Assembly (NCBI GenBank): GCA_946479435.1
Contig: CAMLFX010000094.1
Span: 1 to 11,805 of the forward strand
Reading direction: 5' to 3'
Source: an uncultured Sphingobacteriales bacterium
Lineage (GTDB): Bacteria; Bacteroidota; Bacteroidia; Chitinophagales; Chitinophagaceae
DNA length: 11,805 nt
Shown: in pieces, positions 8,116-11,805 of the stretch
Position numbering within the stretch: the stretch's first letter is position 1
How the letters are laid out: each line of letters begins with the position of its first letter
Notes under the pieces: model-generated
What the model saw: only the letters and a program-made list of their open reading frames with translations
What the model was told of the DNA's origin: nothing
The model's database searches: none
Translations under genes and position numbers: made by a program

Positions 8116-8123
8116 TAGCTTTG
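8116..8123 (+). promoter_or_regulatory. Candidate -7 element for nadC
   Basis: TAGCTTTG matches TAnnTTTG exactly and lies 20 bases before the GTG start, giving a leader of about 14 bases. No clear TTTG -33 element is seen at the expected distance. The rest of the 90-base gap after the QueA-like gene holds only an AT-only hairpin overlapping its stop codon. Confidence 0.4.
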
Positions 8124-8143
8124 CTGCCATTAATACGTAACAG

Positions 8144-8983
8144 GTGACTACACAAGAATTTATTGCAGCTGCTTTAAAGGAAGATATTGGCCCCGGCGAC
8201 TATTCTACACTGGCATCTATTGATAAAGATGCACAAGGTAAAGCCGTACTGAAAGTAAAAGAAGCAGGGATACTTGCGGGCATCGGCTTAGCGCAGGATA
8301 TATTTTACTACCTGGAGCCGGGTGCGCAATTTAGCATTTACAAGAAAGATGGCGACAGGGTAGCTGTTGGCGATATAGCTTTTGAAGTATCGGCAAAGGT
8401 GCATACTATATTGCAGGCCGAACGCCTTGCACTGAACTGTATGCAGCGTATGAGCGGTATTGCAACGCTTACCAATGTATATGTTGAAAAAATAAAAGAA
8501 TACAGAACTGAAATATTAGATACGCGCAAAACAACCCCTCTCTTCCGTGCTTATGAAAAAGAGGCTGTGCGCATAGGCGGTGGCGTGAACCACCGTATGG
8601 GTTTGTACGATATGGTGATGCTGAAAGACAACCATATAGATTTTTGTGGCGGTATAGAGAAAGCGATATTGCGCACACAGGAATACCTGAAACAGAACAA
8701 TCTCGACTTGCTGATAGAAGTGGAGACACGCAGCATTGAAGATGTACGGAAAGTGCTTTCAGTTGGTGGTGTACACCGTATAATGCTGGATAACTACAAG
8801 CCGGAACTGATGAAAGAAGCAGTTGACCTGATAGCCGGTAAATGTGAAACTGAAGCATCGGGCGGTATTAATTTGGATAATATAATGGACTATGCGGCAA
8901 GTGGTGTTGACTATATATCGGTAGGCGCTATTATACACCATGCTGTTAGCATGGATCTTAGTCTGAAAGCCGATTTAGCATGA
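8144..8983 (+). CDS. nadC: Nicotinate-nucleotide pyrophosphorylase (carboxylating), quinolinate phosphoribosyltransferase
   Basis: This 279-residue enzyme converts quinolinate and PRPP to nicotinate mononucleotide, CO2 and PPi in de novo NAD synthesis. The start is GTG 8144: an in-frame TAA at 8138-8140 leaves no room for an earlier start, and MTTQEFIAAALKEDIGPGD is the normal N-terminus. Family motifs are all present: AERLALNCMQRMSGIAT (92-108), DTRKTTP (126-132), AVRIGGGVNHRMGLYD (141-156), KDNHI (161-165), EVET (192-195), IMLDN (213-217), EASGGI (237-242) and SVGAI (259-263). The conserved Arg, Lys and His residues for PRPP and quinolinate are in place. The length is standard. Its TGA overlaps the next ATG (ATGA at 8980-8983), so the lipid-kinase gene is translationally coupled. 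nadA and nadB are not in the window. Confidence 0.95.
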   Translation: MTTQEFIAAALKEDIGPGDYSTLASIDKDAQGKAVLKVKEAGILAGIGLAQDIFYYLEPGAQFSIYKKDGDRVAVGDIAFEVSAKVHTILQAERLALNCMQRMSGIATLTNVYVEKIKEYRTEILDTRKTTPLFRAYEKEAVRIGGGVNHRMGLYDMVMLKDNHIDFCGGIEKAILRTQEYLKQNNLDLLIEVETRSIEDVRKVLSVGGVHRIMLDNYKPELMKEAVDLIAGKCETEASGGINLDNIMDYAASGVDYISVGAIIHHAVSMDLSLKADLA

Positions 8984-9861
8984 GCCAAAAGAAACATCTG
9001 GTTTTCATCATCAATCCCAAATCGGGCGTTGACAGGGAAAAGGCCATACAGCAAGCCATAAGCGACAGGCTGGACATGCAGCAGTATAGCTATGAGCTCA
9101 TTCATACACAATATGCTAAACACGGCACTGAATTGGCACGCGATGCTGCTGAAAAAGGTGCTTACGCAGTTGTGGCAGTAGGTGGCGACGGCTCAGTAAA
9201 TGATATTGTAGCGGGTTTGCTGAATACTGATACCGCCTTGGCTATTATACCAAAAGGATCGGGTAATGGTATGGCGCGCAGCATGAAGATACCGTTGAAA
9301 GAAATAGAAGCCATAGATATTATTAATAAAGGCAATAGCATTAAAATGGATATTGGTTTTGCCAATGGCAGGCCATTCATAAGTAATGCAGGTGTGGCTT
9401 TCGATGCGTTGATATCGAAAAAATTTGCAAAAAGCAAACGCCGTGGTTTTGCTATGTATAGCTGGCTGGTCACCAAACATATGTGGACCTATAACGAATG
9501 GGACTGGCATATAACTATTGATGGCAAGCAGATAAAAGAGAAGGCATTTATTATCAGCGTAGCTAATGGTAAGCAGTTTGGTTACAACTTCCAGATAGCA
9601 CCCGAGGCTGACTGGACAGATGGTATCTTCAATATCGTTGTTATTAAGAAGTTCCCTAAAATATTGGGCGGACTTTTAGTGTTGCGGGCTATGAATGGTA
9701 CTATTAACGGCAGTCCGTATGTGAAGCATTACACTGGTAAAAAAGTAACAATATCGCACCCTGAGTTGCAGTTAATGCAAACAGATGGAGATGCACACCC
9801 TTGCGATAATAAGATACATTTCCATATAGAGAAAGGAATACAGAAAGTGCTGGTGCCTTAA
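8980..9861 (+). CDS. Diacylglycerol/sphingosine kinase family lipid kinase (YegS/DgkB-like)
   Basis: This 293-residue cytoplasmic or membrane-associated kinase starts at ATG 8980, overlapping the nadC stop. The N-terminal kinase domain shows FIINPKSG (9-16), the nucleotide-binding AVGGDGSVNDIV (66-77) and IPKGSGNGMARS (90-101). The C-terminal beta-rich domain has MDIGFANGRPFISNAGVAFDA, and TDGD at 268-271, where many relatives carry DGE with the proposed catalytic base. The family phosphorylates diacylglycerol, ceramide/sphingoid bases or related lipids; the GSGN form of the glycine loop is reminiscent of sphingosine and ceramide kinases, but substrate cannot be assigned from it. The context with nadC is probably one of convenience. 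The TAA stop shares bases with the stop of the convergent acyltransferase gene. Confidence 0.9.
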   Translation: MSQKKHLVFIINPKSGVDREKAIQQAISDRLDMQQYSYELIHTQYAKHGTELARDAAEKGAYAVVAVGGDGSVNDIVAGLLNTDTALAIIPKGSGNGMARSMKIPLKEIEAIDIINKGNSIKMDIGFANGRPFISNAGVAFDALISKKFAKSKRRGFAMYSWLVTKHMWTYNEWDWHITIDGKQIKEKAFIISVANGKQFGYNFQIAPEADWTDGIFNIVVIKKFPKILGGLLVLRAMNGTINGSPYVKHYTGKKVTISHPELQLMQTDGDAHPCDNKIHFHIEKGIQKVLVP

Positions 9862-10715
9862 GCATCCTCTTTATTGTACTTCCACCTGCGGTGCGACCAG
9901 AGCCAGTTCTCGGGTTGCGCTTCCAATTGCTGCTCCATGAATTTTACATAACGTTCTGTCAATTCTCCTTCAGGCATTGTTGAAGCATTGTCGGTTACCA
10001 GTTCGAAATGAAGACGGTAATGGCCACGCTTTATTTTGCGCGTAGCTGTAAACACGACCGCAGCACCCGATCTTCTTGCCAATTTTTCAGGGCCTTTAAA
10101 AAAAGGCGCTTCGCGGTGCATGAATGGTAGCCAGGCTGCATTTTTTATGTCAGCAGGATTTTGATCGGCGGCCAGACCTAAAACGAACCGTACATTTTTA
10201 AGCCGCTGCATACCTTTTTTTGCTTTCATAGAAATAAGCCATGTACCGCTTACGGTACGAATACGCTGCATTATTTTATCGAAAGCGGGATTACTTACCG
10301 GCTGATAAAAACAAGCGCATTGCTGCTGCACATTGTATTGCCAAACTACATTCAGCCATTCCCAATTGAAACTGTGTCCCACCAATGCATAAGTATCTTT
10401 ATCCTCAGCATATAGTTTGCTAAAAACTTCCCAATTACCCGTCATTCGCCTGTTAAGTTGTTCTTTCGAGATAGTAAGCAATTTTAATGTTTCAATCCAT
10501 TGATCGCAAAAATTGCGATAGAACTTCCTTGCAATAGCTTTCAGTTCTTCACCCGATTTTTCGGGAAAAGCGTTTTGCAGATTATCTAGCACTACACTTT
10601 TACGATAGCCGGTTACGTAATACAACAAGACGTAAATAAAATCAGACAATACATATAATATCCTTAAAGGCAGGAGTGCCAAAGGATATAATAATATAAG
10701 AAGTATATAATACAA
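9858..10715 (-). CDS. LpxL/HtrB-type lysophospholipid (lipid A) acyltransferase
   Basis: This 285-residue minus-strand protein begins at TTG 10713-10715. No in-frame ATG or GTG exists between the upstream stop near 10772 and this codon, and the resulting MYYILLILLYPLALLPLRILY is the expected N-terminal membrane anchor for Bacteroidota members. The acyltransferase motif HX4E is present as GHSFNWEW (H114, E119). Other family blocks are VVLDNLQNAFPEKS (41-54), FYRNFCDQWIE (65-75), GLAADQNP and LPFMHREAPFFKGPEKLA, and the C-terminal PENWLWSHRRWKY. Enzymes of this family add a secondary acyl chain to lipid A at the inner face of the cytoplasmic membrane; in Bacteroidota some relatives acylate other lipids, so the substrate is left open. 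It lies ten bases after the carbonic anhydrase stop, in one unit. Confidence 0.9.
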   Translation of the reverse strand: MYYILLILLYPLALLPLRILYVLSDFIYVLLYYVTGYRKSVVLDNLQNAFPEKSGEELKAIARKFYRNFCDQWIETLKLLTISKEQLNRRMTGNWEVFSKLYAEDKDTYALVGHSFNWEWLNVVWQYNVQQQCACFYQPVSNPAFDKIMQRIRTVSGTWLISMKAKKGMQRLKNVRFVLGLAADQNPADIKNAAWLPFMHREAPFFKGPEKLARRSGAAVVFTATRKIKRGHYRLHFELVTDNASTMPEGELTERYVKFMEQQLEAQPENWLWSHRRWKYNKEDA

Positions 10716-10725
10716 GCGCTTACAG

Positions 10726-11370
10726 TTAGGATATATTGCCTGTGAGGTTATATATCTTTTGAATATTCTTCAGTATTTCGTTGAAATCTATGTTCAGGTC
10801 TTTTAGCAAACCGGTTTTTAAATCGAATACCCAGCCGTGTACTGTAGGAAATTGATTTGCCAGATATGATTTTTGAACTACTGCAGTTTTAATAACATTT
10901 ACGCATTGCTCCTGCACATTTAGCTCTACCAGCCTGTTGTAGCGGGCGTGCTCATCTGTAATAGCATCCAGTTCCTGCTGGTGCAAGCGGTACACATCGC
11001 GGATATTTCTCAGCCAGGGGTTAAGTATGCCTAAGTCCTGCGGCGTCATAGCAGCTTTTACACCACCACAATTGTAGTGTCCGCAAACCACGATATGTTT
11101 TACATGCAAATGTGTAACAGCATACGTAAGTACAGACATTACATTCAGGTCGATATTATTGACCAGGTTAGCCACGTTACGGTGTACAAATACCTCGCCC
11201 GGTTCCAGCCCCATTATTTCGTTAGCCGGTACACGGCTATCAGAGCAACCTATATACAAATAATCAGGTTCCTGATCTGAAGATAGCTTAGCTAGAAAAT
11301 CAGCATCCTGCGCTATTTTACCGGCTACCCATTTTTTATTGTTCTCAAATATTTCCTGGTATGTTGCCAT
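10726..11370 (-). CDS. can: Beta-class carbonic anhydrase
   Basis: This 214-residue zinc enzyme interconverts CO2 and bicarbonate, supplying bicarbonate to carboxylases. The start is ATG 11370 (MATYQEIFENNKKW). A TTG further upstream at 11394 is rejected because it overlaps a good -7 promoter box. All beta-CA landmarks are visible: C42, D44 and R46 in IGCSDSRVPANEI, then H98 and C101 in VCGHYNCGGV, where C42, H98 and C101 bind zinc and D44-R46 form the active-site dyad. LEPGEVFVHRNVANLV, LGILNPWLRNIRDVY, ELNVQEQ and VHGWVFDLKTGLL follow the order of E. coli Can closely, and the length matches. It heads a two-gene minus-strand unit with the acyltransferase. Confidence 0.96.
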   Translation of the reverse strand: MATYQEIFENNKKWVAGKIAQDADFLAKLSSDQEPDYLYIGCSDSRVPANEIMGLEPGEVFVHRNVANLVNNIDLNVMSVLTYAVTHLHVKHIVVCGHYNCGGVKAAMTPQDLGILNPWLRNIRDVYRLHQQELDAITDEHARYNRLVELNVQEQCVNVIKTAVVQKSYLANQFPTVHGWVFDLKTGLLKDLNIDFNEILKNIQKIYNLTGNIS

Positions 11371-11391
11371 TGCTATTGTTCGATTATAACT

Positions 11392-11399
11392 CAAAACTA
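11392..11399 (-). promoter_or_regulatory. Candidate -7 element for can and the acyltransferase
   Basis: On the minus strand this reads TAGTTTTG, an exact match to TAnnTTTG. It ends 21 bases before the can ATG, implying a leader of about 15 bases. The -33 element is not clear. It lies in an 87-base divergent gap shared with the FAH-family gene. Confidence 0.45.
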
Positions 11400-11430
11400 A
11401 ATAAACATTTCTGAAACGGGCTATATCTGT

Positions 11431-11438
11431 TATTTTTA
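11431..11438 (+). promoter_or_regulatory. Candidate -7 element for the FAH-family gene
   Basis: TATTTTTA matches seven of eight positions of TAnnTTTG and lies 19 bases before ATG 11458. No convincing -33 element is seen. A promoter is expected in this divergent gap. Confidence 0.25.
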
Positions 11439-11457
11439 CGGCCTCAAACTAGCGTAT

Positions 11458-11805
11458 ATGAAACTGGTAACTTACTCGAAACAAGGTATAGAACAATTGG
11501 CTTTTTATGTGGGGGATAAACTATACGACACACAGGCGGCTAATCATAAACTGCCATCGACTATGATGGAAATGCTGAACAACTGGGAAGCTTTGATTGA
11601 TATAGCCAAACAAACTGAAGCAGATATAAAAAGTGGCAAGCTGACTACAGAAGGTGTAGCGTACAATACTGCAACAATTATGGCACCTGTACCTCGGCCA
11701 ACTTCATGCCGCGATGGATATGCCTTTCGCCAGCACGTAGCGTCAGCACGCCGCAACCGTAAGGTAGATATGATACCTGAGTTCGACCAGTATCCTATAT
11801 TCTAC
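11458..11805 (+). CDS. Fumarylacetoacetate hydrolase (FAH) family protein, N-terminal part (3' truncated)
   Basis: The reading frame opens at ATG 11458 and runs out of the window without a stop, giving 116 residues. The N-terminal segment MKLVTYSKQGIEQLAFYVGDKLYD resembles the small N-terminal domain of FAH-type enzymes, in which a strand pair reads a sequence such as G.....G....G. MEMLNNWEAL follows, and then the catalytic domain begins at APVPRPTSCRDGYAFRQHV (76-94) and RKVDMIPEFDQYPIFY (101-116). The PVPRP...RD...F..HV pattern and the PEF..YPIFY end are typical of a Bacteroidota FAH subgroup. The family cleaves or decarboxylates 2-keto acids and diketones with a bound metal, for example in aromatic amino acid breakdown; the metal-binding Glu/Asp residues lie beyond the window. 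The exact substrate is unknown. Confidence 0.85.
   Translation, partial: MKLVTYSKQGIEQLAFYVGDKLYDTQAANHKLPSTMMEMLNNWEALIDIAKQTEADIKSGKLTTEGVAYNTATIMAPVPRPTSCRDGYAFRQHVASARRNRKVDMIPEFDQYPIFY

Noticed and set aside
11077..11280. 67-codon plus-strand open frame inside can
   Set aside because: It is antisense to the conserved carbonic anhydrase core and shows no recognisable motif.
11371..11394. TTG 11394 as start of can
   Set aside because: It overlaps an exact TAnnTTTG box, and ATG 11370 gives the usual beta-carbonic anhydrase N-terminus.
1..11805. Defence system, mobile element, CRISPR array or RNA gene
   Set aside because: Every stretch longer than about 170 bases is filled by a recognisable chromosomal gene. 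No direct-repeat array, transposase, integrase, tRNA or rRNA pattern was seen on either strand.

Overview
The window looks like chromosomal DNA of a Bacteroidota bacterium, most likely of the Chitinophagaceae type, although the genus cannot be fixed by eye. The signs are as follows. None of the visible start codons has a Shine-Dalgarno sequence; several have A/T-rich leaders instead. Two promoter-like elements match the Bacteroidota -7 consensus TAnnTTTG. There is a TonB-dependent receptor, and a lipoprotein whose CNKDDD segment after the lipobox resembles a surface-export signal. A DUF4382 domain and a long (about 400 aa) QueA-like protein are also typical of this phylum. Base composition looks moderately AT-rich and even throughout. 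No mobile element, CRISPR array, rRNA or tRNA gene was seen.

Layout. Bases 1-2029 (+) carry the 3' part of a TonB-dependent outer-membrane receptor, then a secreted TPR-like protein that is probably co-transcribed with it; a strong intrinsic terminator closes the unit. Bases 2197-2994 (+) encode a DUF4382 lipoprotein with its own terminator. Bases 3090-5381 (+) encode a large membrane protein that joins a GT-C-like multi-pass domain to C-terminal TPR repeats, again followed by a terminator. Bases 5449-8053 (+) hold dgt (dNTP triphosphohydrolase) and a queA-like gene one base apart. Bases 8144-9861 (+) hold nadC, with a GTG start and a promoter-like -7 box, overlapping by ATGA with a diacylglycerol/sphingosine-type lipid kinase. 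On the minus strand, 11370 down to 9858 is a two-gene unit: beta-carbonic anhydrase (can), then an LpxL/HtrB-type acyltransferase with a TTG start. The acyltransferase stop codon overlaps the lipid-kinase stop in a shared TTAA. Finally, 11458-11805 (+) is the 5' part of a fumarylacetoacetate hydrolase (FAH) family gene transcribed divergently from can.

How the genes fit together. The left third is envelope-oriented (receptor, secreted TPR protein, surface lipoprotein, GT-C/TPR membrane protein). The middle is housekeeping metabolism (dNTP pool control, tRNA queuosine-type modification, NAD synthesis). Two lipid enzymes face each other at 9858. The region reads as ordinary core genome rather than a defence or mobile island. 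The most worthwhile leads are the QueA-like variant with an internal insertion, the GT-C/TPR fusion, and the receptor/TPR-protein pair.
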